Below, piece by piece: positions 35,512-46,972 of a stretch of DNA of 64,000 bases; position 1 is the stretch's first letter, and each line of letters starts with the position of its first letter. The position numbers and the translations under genes were made by a program. Under the pieces are notes generated by a model. That model ran no database searches, was not told where the DNA came from, and saw only the letters and a program-made list of their open reading frames with translations. Source of the DNA: Apiospora phragmitis (Eukaryota; Ascomycota; Sordariomycetes; Amphisphaeriales; Apiosporaceae); contig JAQQWL010000003.1 of NCBI GenBank assembly GCA_038363925.1, positions 806,001 to 870,000 of the forward strand, written 5' to 3'.

Positions 35512-36157
35512 TTATGTGGTAGGACGGCTAAGTGGTTAGGGTGCTTAAGACCCTTACAGACTAATGGCAGAAACATCAAACCCACTCTATGCCATGGCGA
35601 TCTCTGGATGCGAACGTCCAAATTGCCTGTTATTTTTAATCCCTGCTGCTTTTACGGCCACAGCGAAAGTGAGTCTACCTCCCTATAATTGATCTTTTGG
35701 TCGTGACCTGCAAATTAGGACCATTGCTAAGACCCGAAAACTGCAAGTGGATTTTCAAAGCATGAGATCTGCTCGAAACACACTGGGGCAAGAGTTCGTG
35801 AATACTTATAAGAACGATGTTGGTTCATCCGAGCCCCAGGAAGACTTTGATGACAGGAATGCTTTGTATTCTATGTAAGTAACGTAAAAGCCCCCAGACT
35901 GGGTTCTCGTCCCGTCTATGCTATGCAACTGACCGTTTATAGGCGCGCGGACTTGGAAACAGTTGGGATGTGGCCACAATGGCACCCACTCTTGGAACAG
36001 TAAGTTGAACTAGCAAGCCCCTGAAAATGATACAGAGATTCTCATCAGTCCTAGTGTCGAAGATGAGATGCGGCGTTTGCTAGAAAAGCACCCTGACGGT
36101 ATTGCCGGTTTCGAGAGAGGGATGGCAAGAGGGGACCAGCCTATGGCAAGCCTATAG
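35512..36157 (+). pseudogene. Fructosamine-kinase family protein, 3' remnant
   Basis: The C-terminal half of a fructosamine/ribulosamine 3-kinase-like gene. It reads LGCLRPLQTNGRNIKPTLC, then the catalytic-loop-like HGDLW (CAT at 35593) and LPVIFNPCCFYGH. An intron follows (GTGAGT donor near 35668). MRSARNTLGQEFV, EPQEDFDDRNALYS (near 35830-35870) and the exon ADLETVGMWPQWHPLLE (near 35945-36000) come next. The last exon is PSVEDEMRRLLEKHPDG to a TAG at 36155-36157. Further introns fit at about 35875-35940 (GTAAGT..TATAG) and 36001-36049. The N-terminal ATP-binding half is missing at the transposon edge. The catalytic region is damaged: the Asn after HGDLW is lost, and family IFDP reads IFNP. 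It is non-functional by inference. Confidence 0.72.
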
Positions 36158-36521
36158 GAACACATAAGAAGCCGAATATGTAGCTGAGGCATTTGCGACC
36201 TGGGTTCTGCGTGGTTTTTGAGGCTAGACGCAAGGCAACGCTCAGGTTGGGAAACATGGGAGCTGTGACCGTGACCTCGAGGGGATGCGATCAGACTAAA
36301 AAAAAAAACCGAGTGCAATTCATCCGAATCGTTCCCTGGAAGGAGAAGCCTATCATTCGCCCTACCCAATGGAGAGTGGTTGCTTTCATAGGTGTACTGA
36401 GTACTTAACCCCTTGCTGTTATTAAGTTTTCGTAATCCGCTTCCAATTGCTTGATGCCAGCATTTGAAAGTCACCTCACCTCCACGCCCACCCCCACGCC
36501 CAGCATCACCCTCGGCTACCT

Positions 36522-37605
36522 TTACATCCCCCCGTGATAAGACTCCCCCTTCCGCCGTATTTCATAAACGGGCGTCGGCCTGCCAACGCCCTCGGCCTCG
36601 CCACTGGGAAAGTCCTCCCGGGACATCTCACTCCAGCCCACGCTCGTCCGAACACCGTATTTCTCATCCATCCTGTCCCTGTCCATCCTCTCCTTCTCCA
36701 TCCTGTCCTTGTACGAGACGGGCATGACGCCCGCCGGCAGCGAACGAAATCGCTCCCGCTGCTTTCTCTTCCGGTGCACCCACCAGGACAGCAAGCCCAG
36801 CGAAAGCAAGAAGGCGAAGCCGCTCACCGACATGGCCGTGATGATCATGATGTTTGTCTCTGTGTTGTTGTCGGCCACCGGCTCGTCGCTGTGGCGTACC
36901 ACCATGGCGGAGTCGAGCATCGGGGCTACCGCAAAGCCTGGTTTGGATGCATTTGATTTCAAGAAACAGTTCTGTAGCAGACGTTATCAGTAAAAAGAGA
37001 CATCCACCTACTCTTGAGAGGTGGGTGCGTGGTTAACCTACCTGAAATCCGAGCGTCTGGTCCGCATTGAAGCTCACGGCGTCGCACACGGACGTCTGGG
37101 CACACTGTCCCATGCAGTCCTGGAGCGACGAGGCAAAATGGTTCGAGAGGCTGTCGCCGACCAGGTTGGTGCCGCACGAGAGGGAGAACTGGACCGAGTT
37201 GATGGTCTGCGCGGTCGTCGCTTGCATGATGGAGCGGCAGTTGGACGACGAGCCCGTCGGCACGCCCACGACGGCGGTGAACTTCGGATTCGGGTCCGGG
37301 GCCATCAGCGGCAACGAGGCGGTCTCGTTGTGGAAGGCGCACGACGTGCCGTCGAAGGTGGCGGCCGTGCAGCGCGGGGTCGCGCTGGCGCAGGCGTCGG
37401 CGCAGTCGTCCAGCGTCGGCACGTCTACGCTCGCCGTCCGCCGCCCCTTGGCGGTGCTGCTGCAGAAGACCTCGAATCGCTGGATGGACCCTATGGTGGT
37501 GCCGTTGACGCAGTGGCCATTCTGTTGGAGAGCGCCAGCCATGACAAGGCCGAGGTTGAGAACGAAAAGTATACTAGTAGGCCACATGTTGGAAATGGCC
37601 GGCAT
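36522..37605 (-). CDS. Single-pass membrane protein with PAN/Apple-like Cys domain
   Basis: Two exons (37605-37042 and 36971-36522) flank a 70-base phase-0 intron (GTAGGT..CTACAG), giving about 337 residues. The N-terminus has a signal peptide (SILFVLNLGLVMAGALQ). The extracellular part has two Cys-rich PAN/Apple-like repeats (VPTLDDCADACASATPRC; SSLQDCMGQCAQTSVCDAVS). One transmembrane helix (MIITAMSVSGFAFLLSLGLL) is followed by a basic stop-transfer (HRKRKQRERFR) and a charged cytosolic tail containing KDRMEKERMDRDRM. The architecture resembles WSC- or PAN-type surface sensors and adhesins; the ligand is unknown. No frame defects are seen. A start at an inner Met (37587) is also possible. 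Confidence 0.75.
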
Positions 37606-39031
37606 CCCCTACTCGATAGCTAGCATGACCTTTCCCACCTGGGCTAACCTGTGTTTAATACTCCGTATGTATGCATGATTTGCCGTGGCGTGCGTGTCAT
37701 GTCGGCTCCCTTCTGCCGGACCCTGTAATCCCTGACGAAAAGCACGGACTACGATCGATCATCTACAACGTTAAAAGGTGGTGAGCGACAGGGACGTTGC
37801 CAGGCAGGGGTGGGACCCCCACAAAGGCTGGAGATGCACGGCCGGAAAATTCGGAAACCTGCTATATCAGATACGCGATATAGCCCTGTTTGGATCCACG
37901 TCACGTCTCGCGGATATTATGCCGATAGTGTCCAGACCTGTTCATCCAGTCAACGTATCTCGGTGCTCCATACTCGGCTACCAAAATTCGTCTCATGTCA
38001 ATAGTGATTGGCCCGTTGCACAGTCGCGTTTCCAAGCTTTGGTGCATTGCGTCCTTCGCCCACCCACGTCTACATCGGGCATGCAATACATGCATTTGAC
38101 ACACAGATCCTTGACACACCTATGATTTCAGAATTTTTTAAAAGAGACCCTTCCCAACACTGTTTTTATCTTTCATATCTCGATCCAGTACATGCTGAGC
38201 AGACAGTTTCACTCAGCATTCGATATTATATAATAGTCACCCAAACAACTATGTATTCCCCAGACCCCATAAAAAATAAGTAGAAATTTGGAACCTCCCG
38301 CCGAATTCCGACACTAAAGTACATACCGTAGAGCATGTTTGTAGACCGCAACCCTACCCAACTAGGAAGCGGAGCCGGTAATTCGTTCGCTGGCTGAGAG
38401 GCAGTTGTCGGCATGATCCGAAAAAGGAGTGATGCTGTCTTAAAGGCACGCCATATAGGCATTGACCTGACCAGGGCCCTTTAGCCCTTCGCGCCGATGG
38501 ATGGCGGCCCGCTCAGAAACTTGATATCGACCCCCTGCAGATATCTTAAACCTCCCCGGCGTAGACCGAGTCGTTTCCATATCATGGTATTCTTCTGGGT
38601 TACCAAGGCACTGGTTATTGAAGTTGTCGGGGGTCTTGTGGGGCCACTTGGTCTGGACGCTCAGCCGAGGACGGCTCCAACGATGAATCCAAAGTATTGC
38701 CAAGGAAGAAGACAGTAAGACCAAGGAAGAAGAACGTAGACCAAGGAAGAAGAAAGTAAGGGGCTGAGAGCGTGCCATTGAGCTGGATTCCATTAATGAG
38801 AGCCAAGACTCATGAAGGAAAAAAAAAGCGAAGATGACTTCAGCTTCCGTCCTGGCACTTGGCATTGGGGGCATGGAAAAGGCGACAGTGTGCAGACCGG
38901 GGCAAATCCTCTCCAGTAACAGGCAATTTCCCGTGGCGCTGTGGTAGGAAACGGCGGCATCCATGTGTCGCAATAGGGGTCAGGGGTCTAGCACTCTAGC
39001 AGGGTGCGCTGCTTACTAACAGTCACATTTG
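37606..39031. other. Intergenic, no supported gene
   Basis: Upstream region of the PAN/TM gene on the left. Open frames here (for example 38440-38973 minus) lack recognisable domains. Contains a small tandem repeat at 38694-38758. Confidence 0.4.
38694..38758 (+). repeat. Three tandem ~21-base units
   Basis: Three near-identical purine-rich units containing CCAAGGAAGAAGA are joined by GTAGA or GTAAGA spacers. This is simple intergenic tandem duplication. Confidence 0.7.
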
Positions 39032-39041
39032 TCTATATATA
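39032..39041 (+). promoter_or_regulatory. TATA box candidate
   Basis: CTATATATAG lies ~125 bases before the ATG at 39165 and is followed by CT-rich sequence, a plausible core promoter for the small ORF downstream. Confidence 0.4.
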
Positions 39042-39164
39042 GCCCCCAAAAGGCGTTCTACTTTGTACTGTTTCATTCATTGTTCTATACAGCACTTTAT
39101 TACCTACTGCTTACTCAGTACTATCTCTATACATCCCACCAGGAGCTCTCTGTAAGTCGACGCC

Positions 39165-39368
39165 ATGTCATTCGTACAACCAACGACACGTGTAGTGGCT
39201 AGCAGTTCCCCCACGAGATACGTGATTGGTCGATTGCCTCCGTGTGTTGACCGTACAATAATGCCATGGAAAGGATACGTAGCTGCTATGCAACATCGAC
39301 AGGGCCTTGTCTCCTGTATCCCAGCAAGGCAGCCAGCTACACACTATTTAGATCTTGAATTCTATTAA
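39165..39368 (+). CDS. Small hypothetical protein (67 aa)
   Basis: A short open frame starts MSFVQPTTRVVASSSPTRY and ends YLDLEFY. It sits downstream of a TATA box (39032-39041) and a CT-rich leader and is convergent with the hydrolase gene, whose stop is only 45 bases away. No domain, signal peptide or membrane helix was recognised. It may be a chance frame in a transcript leader. Confidence 0.25.
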   Translation: MSFVQPTTRVVASSSPTRYVIGRLPPCVDRTIMPWKGYVAAMQHRQGLVSCIPARQPATHYLDLEFY

Positions 39369-39413
39369 TTATGTGCTACTACATACACTTGAGCTATCAT
39401 TTCGACTGAACAA

Positions 39414-41198
39414 TTACTTCTTCAATGGAGTGAAAGGTAATATCACCGAACTCGGGTATTCGCCACCAAAGTGCACCTTGTGCTCATCCCGATTCAGCTC
39501 ATGCTCCGGCCGTGGCCCGGAGAAACTGCCGTACTCGGCGATGCTGGGGAACTGGCCGCCGACCCGGAGGCTGATGCTCTCGCCAGCGTCGAAATCCACA
39601 CCCATGGCCCAGATGCCGATCTCCAGCTTCACGATGTTGCCAGGCGGGATCTTCTCCTGCTTCTCGTGGGGGTGGAAAGGGAACTGCGGGTGGATACTCT
39701 TCGACTCATCGATGGCTCGTTGCGAGGCCCGTAGGATACCCATGGAGCCCAGGTGCAGGTTCAGACTGGCCTGGTCCTTCTCGGGGATCTCCTCGATGGA
39801 CTTGACGGGCGTGGCGTGCATGGGGAAGTTGAGGTGCATCAGATCCTTTCCATCTTTGTCCTTCTTCCGCAGGATAGTGAACGCGGTGAAGTCATCGCGG
39901 CTGTCGCAGGACATGTACACGACGGCCTTGGGTAGACCGATCAGCCTGGCGGGCTCCGTAAACGTGTAGGTAAACTCTGCGAAGCTCGCGCGGTCCTCCG
40001 AGTTATATGAAATGGAGGTAGCCGACGGGGTCTTTTCCGCGGCGAGGCGGCCGCCGGGTTGGCAGAAGAGTTCCCGGTATTCCGTCCCTTTGACGGGGAA
40101 GCCATCGATCACGATGTTGTCGATGGGCTCCCGGTTGCCAAACTGCAGCGCCGACCACCGCACCTTGGGCGTCTTGGTCTCCCACCCGTTCTCGACGCCG
40201 TGGAGGTAGCGGTCGAAGAATACGGCGAGCTCTTCCATCGCGTGCGGCTCGCTGTAGAGCTCGTACCACTCCTGCTTGCTGCTCCAGTGGATCCACTTGT
40301 CGTCGCGCGGGATCTCGAGCCAGGCGCGGATGCAGCCCATGGTGTGGATGCTGCTAACGTCGGAGCCGCGGATGTAGGCGGGGCATTTGATCTTAGTCAT
40401 GTCGACGCGCTTCTGCTTCCAGTAGGCGTTCTGCGTCGGCGAGCGCCGGTACATCTCGGCGAAGTGCTCGAGCCCGGAGTCGGGCGGCCCCCGCACGATG
40501 GCCTTTGCGATGAGGTCGAAGTTGCTCATGGAGAACCAGCCGCCGCGGCAGAACTGCTCGCGGTACATGTCGCCCATGCCCTCCCAGGGCGCGATGGCCG
40601 CGAGCGACGGCGGCTGCTGCGCCGCGACGAACCACTGCGCGATGGCCAGGGCCGAGTTCCCCGCCATCCCCACGCGCCCGTTGCACCAGCCCAGGCGCGC
40701 CACGGCCTCGACCACGTCGTACCCGTCCTCGGCGTCCTGCGTGCCCATGACGCAGATCTGCCCGTCGCTGTGGCCGGCGCCGCGCGTGTCGACGCTGACG
40801 ATGGCGTAGCCGCGCGGGCACCAGTAGGCCGGGTCCAGGCCCTCGAACTTCTCGAGCCCGCTCAGGTCCGTCCGCGGCACGCAGCAGTGCCACGTGCACA
40901 TGGGCAGCATGTCGAGCGCGCTGTACTTCTTGCCGTAGAAGGACCAGCTCAGCACGGCGGGCACCTTCTCGGCGCTGCCCGCGGGCCGGTACACGTCGAT
41001 GTACAGACGTGCGCCGTCGCGCACCACGACCTCGACGTCGTGTTCGATCTGGATGTCGCTGGTGAGGGGCTTCGCGTCAAAGGGGTTGGCGCCGGCCTTG
41101 AGCACCTCGGTCCTGCCGGGCGTGAAGCCGACATAGCCATTCTCGCCGACCTTGGGGACCTCGATCCGCCTGGTGGCAACTTGGACTGGGTCAGGCAT
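39414..41198 (-). CDS. CocE/NonD-type (S15 family) alpha/beta hydrolase
   Basis: A single uninterrupted 594-residue frame. The N-terminal part carries the hydrolase fold: DGARLYIDVYRP, then YAIVSVDTRGAGHSDG and the nucleophile elbow GRVGMAGNSALA with Ser182. Probable acid and base are Asp280 (YIRGSDVSSI) and His304 (KWIHWSSKQEW). The C-terminal ~200 residues form the jelly-roll domain typical of the X-Pro dipeptidyl-peptidase/CocE group. Likely reactions are cleavage of acyl esters or N-terminal dipeptides, substrate unknown. No signal peptide, so it is probably cytosolic. It is transcribed divergently from the PhyH gene at 41887. GC-rich third positions and no introns distinguish it from its neighbours. 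Confidence 0.88.
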   Translation of the reverse strand: MPDPVQVATRRIEVPKVGENGYVGFTPGRTEVLKAGANPFDAKPLTSDIQIEHDVEVVVRDGARLYIDVYRPAGSAEKVPAVLSWSFYGKKYSALDMLPMCTWHCCVPRTDLSGLEKFEGLDPAYWCPRGYAIVSVDTRGAGHSDGQICVMGTQDAEDGYDVVEAVARLGWCNGRVGMAGNSALAIAQWFVAAQQPPSLAAIAPWEGMGDMYREQFCRGGWFSMSNFDLIAKAIVRGPPDSGLEHFAEMYRRSPTQNAYWKQKRVDMTKIKCPAYIRGSDVSSIHTMGCIRAWLEIPRDDKWIHWSSKQEWYELYSEPHAMEELAVFFDRYLHGVENGWETKTPKVRWSALQFGNREPIDNIVIDGFPVKGTEYRELFCQPGGRLAAEKTPSATSISYNSEDRASFAEFTYTFTEPARLIGLPKAVVYMSCDSRDDFTAFTILRKKDKDGKDLMHLNFPMHATPVKSIEEIPEKDQASLNLHLGSMGILRASQRAIDESKSIHPQFPFHPHEKQEKIPPGNIVKLEIGIWAMGVDFDAGESISLRVGGQFPSIAEYGSFSGPRPEHELNRDEHKVHFGGEYPSSVILPFTPLKK

Positions 41199-41886
41199 GA
41201 TGGGGAGTGGGTTAGGCTATGGGATGTCTTGTCGGATTGGAGGTTGAACCAAAGGTCATCAGATCTGGATTCCATACAAGAAAGTGATTCGCGTATCTAT
41301 CACTATACATGTTCATATCATCTATCACGCATACTAGCACATGATGGACCCCTGACGCGGGAGGCTAGGCGGGGTAACAAGCACCCGCAGCCGCGATGGG
41401 GGTCGGTCGTCGTAGGTCGATGAGGGGCACGATGGGTTGTGGATCCGGGTATGCTTCCAAGCCTCGACCGAACCGAACCGAGCTGCTCCGGTCGGGTGTG
41501 TTTGGTGTGAGTGGGTACTTGAGGTGCATAACGCCAAGGATGCCGCTCCCAATATAGTGCCGTTTCCCCACGGGGTCATGATCAGCAGGCCGAGGTGCTG
41601 CACTCGTCCACTTTCCCGTCCTCGGTTCCACGCACTTTTACAGGCAAGCCCATGGTTCGGGGTGAGACAGATAATACCGGAGCGGTTTCCACTGTCTGAG
41701 ACTTACCGTCGGAAATGATCTTGGATTCCGAGGAGTATACCTCTACTTGAAAAGGAGGTCGTCTTGAGCAGTCATCCATCAGTCAGGAGAGTGCTACTAT
41801 ATCAATAGACATCGTCTCCCAACCCTTTCTTGTCCATCAAGCACACCAATCAATCACAGCTGAAGCCCACTACACACTTCGCCAAG
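41199..41886. promoter_or_regulatory. Bidirectional promoter region, hydrolase/PhyH pair
   Basis: A 688-base divergent spacer between the hydrolase (minus) and PhyH gene (plus). It contains a tandem motif CCGAACCGAACCGAG at 41468-41482 and CTCGGTTCC near 41621. The same CCGAACCGA core recurs upstream of the second PhyH gene. A CT-rich stretch lies just before the PhyH start. Confidence 0.5.
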
Positions 41887-43184
41887 ATGTCTACAACAGC
41901 CACCACCACCGATACGAAGACCTTCCTAGAAGGCAAGTCCCAGACCTTCGGAGAGAGGTATGAGACCAAGGACCTCATCACCTTTGACGAGAACGCCGTC
42001 TACGGCGACTGGCGGGACGAGTTCCACGAGAACGGCTGCGTCGTTATCAAGAACGTCATCTCCCGGGAGAAGGCACAGTACTACGCCGACAAGCAGATCC
42101 AGTGGCTCAAGAAGTTCGAGCTCGGCTTCGACGAGAAGGACCCCAGCACCTGGACCGCCGAGCAGCTGCCCGTTAGCTTCAAGGGCGGCATGTACTTCCT
42201 GTACGGCTCGGCGCACGAGAAGATGTCGTGGGAGGCCCGCATGGAGCCCGCCGTCCGCGACATCTTCGCCAAGCTCTGGGGCACCAACGAGCTCATCTGC
42301 TCCTTCGACGGCATGAACATCTCCATGCCCAAGCGCACCGACGTCCAGTGGAGCCCCTGGCCTCACTGCGACCAGAACCCTCGCCGAAAGGGGTAAGTAC
42401 CAGCCATTCCACTCCATTCCACTCCACTCCACTCCTGGCCTTCTCATCACACGAAACTAAAAGAAGCTCACTCGTCTACTCTACAGCATGCAAGCCGTTC
42501 AGGGTCTCCTGAACTACTCCCCCCAACGGCGAAAACGACGGTGGTCTCATGCTTATGAAAGGCTCGGCAAAGCTCTTCAACGAGTTCTTTGCCGAGAAGC
42601 GCGACTCGGCCGACCACGAGGACGCCCCGCCGCCGGAAATTGAGTTCATGGACCTTTTTCTCTTTAGCAAGAAGGATGTCAAGTGGTTTGAGGACCGCGG
42701 CTGCGAGCTCGTCAAGATCAACAGTAAGTCCGACCGATCAACGAACCACCAACTAAGCGGCGCGCATACTGGGTAACCGAGCTGACTCGCATGTTTTCAC
42801 ACGCAGTGGAGCCTGGTGACTTCGTTCTTTGGGATTCGCGTACGATGCACTACGCAAAGTTCCCTGAAGGTGACCAAATCCGTAATGTGCAGTATATCTG
42901 CATGACGCCTCGCCAATTCGCCGATGAGGATGCCTTGGCCGCCAAGAAGTGGTGCTTCGAGAACTACGTCGGCACAACACACTGGCCTCACTGGTAAGTA
43001 CCCGATCAAGCTCTGATCCGCAAAGAATATGCCTGCTGACAGGGTTGTCACTAGCAACGTCCGGTCCGCGGCAGAGAAGCCCATGCGGAACGGCGAGCTG
43101 TGTCCGAAGTACAGGACCGAGCCGTTTGAGAAGCCCGAGGTCAACGACGACATGCTGAGACTTGCTGGTATCAAGCCATACTAG
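41887..43184 (+). CDS. Phytanoyl-CoA dioxygenase (PhyH) family protein, one frameshift
   Basis: A Fe(II)/2-oxoglutarate oxygenase of ~350 residues in four exons: 41887-42392, 42487-42723, 42807-42993 and 43055-43184. All introns have GTAAGT donors. It starts MSTTATTTDTKTF. The iron ligands are the HxD in WPHCDQNP and the distal His in DSRTMHYAKF; the 2-oxoglutarate Arg is probably in EGDQIRNVQY. It ends RLAGIKPY. Exon 2 opens MQAVQGLLNY and should continue PNGENDGGLMLMKG, but a run of six C near 42517-42522 has one base too many, so the frame shifts. This could be a real mutation or a homopolymer error. A paralogue lies at 62294-63354. The substrate is unknown. Confidence 0.8.
42401..42437 (+). 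repeat. Simple repeat (CCATTCCACT)n in PhyH intron 1
   Basis: Imperfect tandem CCATTCCACT/CCACT units inside the first intron. No function is suggested. Confidence 0.6.
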
Positions 43185-44446
43185 AAAGAGGAGGGACTAG
43201 GAGATGTTGTCACGATCATGAAATAAGAGCAATATGTACATATATATGACAAGCAATGACTATCGTTTATCTGAGCTACTTTAACCATGACCTCTTCTTG
43301 TTGCAACTCATGATATTTTACACGGTAATCAACACCCGCTGATTCCAACTCAAGTTCCGGCCAGAATCGGAATGTCGCAGCTATAACTGCCATCCAATAT
43401 GAAGGCATCTAAACAGGGCCTAATGGCTCACACAGAAGTAAAAATGATGGGATGGGATGATTGGGACAAGGCAATATGAAGAAGATACGGCACTGACTGC
43501 TAATACTGCATGGTTCTAGTATGGGCAAAGCAGTTTAGTTTCGTCAGTCAATCATCATACTACCAATGATAGAGGAGCCGCGACAGGTTGTGTTCCTGTC
43601 CTCACTCTGAGCAACTTAGTCGCTCATTCGACTCCGACGGTTGACTTCCCTCTGTTAGGTGCCGAGCAAGTAATATGACAATGTCCGCGCGTTCTAGCGG
43701 CTTCAGCTGGCTCAAGACCGGCCAGGATGGTCCCCAGTAACTGCCGAGTGTCGAAACATGCACGTTGGTAGCTTTGGTTGTGTTCGGCTACAGGAAGTAT
43801 GTCCTAATTCGAAACCGAAGATCTTTCGGCCCCTCCCCCGCATTCCCCAAAGCGTGCCCGTACATGCCGGAAACTGGGGTACCGTTGCCACGGCATCCCA
43901 TTGGCAATCCCTTGGCGCACCAGTAGAGGTGCGGTCACACTGCGGGATGGGGTAGAACGCCTGGGGAACCCTGTCCGGGATCCGGTCGAGATTGGGGTTG
44001 GGGTGTCAGGGGGTTCGACCAGGGAGGCGCGACCGTTTAGTACAACAACGTACTAGCGCCCACTTCTTGGTGCTGATCAATCTTCCGCCAGCGTGTTGTT
44101 TCTTGATTCATGTCTTGGAATGTCTGGCTGGCCGATGATGCTTGGGCACATAGTCCCCAAATCGTCACCCGGCCCAGTCCCAGGGGGGTCTGTCTCCTCA
44201 ATTCGGGTCGGGTAACAGCATGCCCAACGATGTTGGTTGGCGGAGTTTTATATATGATGTGTGTTACATCCTGCCACCATGGTAGATAACACAACGGCGA
44301 GTGCATATAGTTATGGTTGCGGTAGACGAGCAGTAGCCAAACTCCTAACACATCGTCTCCCATTAATTGCTTTTCGTTCCGTTCCGTAGTGCCCTTGCAG
44401 CTGCTCCAAGCTTTCTTTCAACTTCTTTTCTTCTTCACAAGCCACC
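43185..44446. other. Intergenic, no supported gene
   Basis: 3' flank of the PhyH gene and promoter of the MFS gene. A CT-rich leader precedes the ATG at 44447. No domain-bearing frame was found. Confidence 0.45.
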
Positions 44447-46524
44447 ATGTATGACACCAAGTTGAAGCCAGCAGCTGACCACGTCGAGGATCTCGACATA
44501 GTCAAAGATGATGATGTCCTTCAGGGCGAGGTGGAAGTCATGGGGACTGTGAAGCTCACCCATGGAAAGATCATCTATATCCCAACCCCGACGGCAGATC
44601 CGCAAGGTAAGGAGGATCATAAAACTGTCGTGTGGTTGTACGCAACACAGCAGCTCACTATTCTTCCAGATCCCCTGAACATGAGCTTATGGCAGAAGTA
44701 TGTGGTTCTCATCGTAATATCCATCTGTGAGTAGCACCGCCACGATCCAAGGTCTGAGATTATGAACAAGCACATCAGAACTGACATACCATTCATCAGT
44801 CTCCTGCTTGGGCTTGTCTTTGATCAGCGGCTTTGGTGGTCTGCTTGGATTCTACATCCCAGACTACACAGCCGCAGGTAAAGGTTATGCCGACATTACC
44901 CACTTGATGACCTATCCGACCCTCTTCATGTAAGACAATACAGTTACTAAAAAGGATAGCGAACGCATGGAAACGCGGACTAACTCGACATCTTTGCACA
45001 GGGGTATCGGAAACCTCTTCGGATGCCGCTCGCATACGCCGTCGGCCGCCGGTCCGTCCTCCTGGCCTCAACAGTCATCATGATCTTGGCTGCTGGGGTC
45101 GCTGCCGGCGCAAAGAACTTCGAATGGCATCTCGCAGCCCGTATGGTTCTCGGTCTCGCAGCAGGACAGAGCGAGGCTCTCGTGCCCATGATCACCCAGG
45201 TTCGTAATAGACACCCCTTCGTCCCCCACTTCCCCATCAAGTCCCTCCTACATTTGTAATAGCAGAGGACTGACACTTTGGTCTTGTAATCATATAGGAA
45301 GTCTTCTTCTTACACGAACGAAGCCGAGGCCTCATGATCCAACAAACCATCCAAGTCATCCTAACGGCCATCTGGACCGTGTTCGCCGGCCCCATCGCAG
45401 GTGCCATCACGCCGCAGTGGTGGTACGGGCTCGGCGCCGTGCTGGCGGGCGTCCAGTTCCTCCTCGCCGTCTTCTTCGTGCCCGAGACCAAGTACTACCG
45501 ACCCAAGAGCTCGTTCCAAGAGTCAACCTCCCCGAATAAGACGGCCGACGACGATAACCATGCCGCGACGAGACCGTCGTCGGATAACCACAGCAGCAGA
45601 GATATGGGGACGACGGCAGCGGCGGTGGTGAGCATGATGTGTACCGAGCGGCCGCCGCTCGACTACGTCAACTTCGCGCCGCGCACGTGGCGCTCCGACA
45701 TGCGCCTCTGGATCGGCGACATCGAATGGCGCAAGGGCTGGGAGGCCTTCTACCAAACGTTTGAGCTAGTGCTCTACCCCAATGTCTTTTGGGCGCTGTG
45801 TATCAACGGCCTCACGCTCGGCGTCAACGTCGCTATCGGCACTACCGTAAGTGGCCCTCCCCCCCCTCTCTGAATAACAAGCGACCGAAAAGAAGACGTG
45901 AGAACATGAAGCTAACACGCTCTACCGCCACTCAATTAGTACGGCAACATCGTCACCAGCCCCCCCTACAACTGGCCGCAGACCTCGGCAAGCTACGTCA
46001 ACATCGGCCAGATCGCGACCGCCCTGCTGGCCCTGCCCCTCTTCGGCCACGGCTCCGACGGTCTGATCCGCTGGTTCTCGCACCGCCGGGGCGGCATGCA
46101 CGAGCCCGAGACGCGGCTCGTGCCGCTCATCTTCCCCATGATGGTCGGCGTCTTCACCGCCGTGCTGTACGGCCAGGGCGCGGCGCACCCGGAGCGGTAC
46201 CACTGGTTCGTCTACGTCTGGGGCGTCGCGGCCTACTACTTCTGCTTCGTCGGCGCCAACATCGTCGCCATCACGTACCTGCTCGACAGCTACCCGACGC
46301 GCGCGGGGCCCCTGCTAATCATCATCTGCGCGTTCCGCGGCATCATCTCCTTCGGCGTCAGCTACGGCATCACGCCCTTCATCGAGACGACCGGCTGGGA
46401 CGGCGCGTTCGGCGCGTTTGGCGCCATGACGGCCTTCTTCGGTCTGATGGGCATCCCCATCTACGCCTGGGGCAAACAGATTCGCCAGTTCACCGGAAGG
46501 TTTGCCAAGGACAAGTCGGACTGA
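44447..46524 (+). CDS. MFS permease, one frameshift
   Basis: A major facilitator superfamily transporter in six exons: 44447-44606, 44670-44726, 44800-44929, 45002-45199, 45298-45846 and 45940-46524. Splice phases are consistent. The cytosolic N-terminus ends with IYIPTPTADPQDPLN, common in fungal drug/anion-type MFS proteins. Signature pieces are YPTLFMGIGNL, AVGRRSVLLASTVIMILAAG (the loop-2/3 region), GLAAGQSEALVPMITQ and HERSRGLMIQQT. A hydrophilic central loop (residues ~300-370) and a second membrane block ending KQIRQFTGRFAKDKSD follow. One base is missing near 45018-45024, between GIGNLFG and MPLAYAVG. The substrate is unknown. Next to hydrolase and oxygenase genes it may import or export their substrate. 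Confidence 0.8.
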
Positions 46525-46972
46525 TCGGATAATCTACTAAGGCGGCGCCTTGCCATGGCGCTTGAAGCGTTTGATTGGATGATGCGTTTGGGGTCTGAAG
46601 TTGTATTACTGTATATACTAGCAACAACCAGACAGGCGGCTTCCGAATTTGATTCGCCAGTTCTATCTCCGTATGCGTCAAAACGCCCCATAGCTTCGTA
46701 ATCTTGGTCGTGATTCATGCTAATAGTGATTGAACACGGCGAGCAACAGGCATGCCCGGCCCATCGGTCCTGTAGAAATGCAGTGTCGTGACTGAGAACT
46801 GATGGCCAATCGTGACTCCGTTGGGTGAACCAAATCACCAGATCCTTGTGGATTATTGGCAAAATAATGGCCCTTTTCCCTTCCAACCAAAAACGCCGTA
46901 GTCCATGCGCTTGCCGCCTCAATGCCGTCCTCCTGTCTAGCGTTGATAGGCCTTTGACGACATCATGTACTA

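Noticed and set aside
35515..35590. tRNA-like stretch with an A-box resembling GGCTAAGTGG
   Set aside because: The arms do not pair as a tRNA, and the same bases read in frame as fructosamine-kinase coding (LRPLQTNGRNIKP), which explains them better.
40059..41423. 454-codon plus-strand open frame over the hydrolase gene
   Set aside because: Antisense shadow of a GC-rich coding region; low-complexity Val/Ala/Arg-rich translation with no domain.
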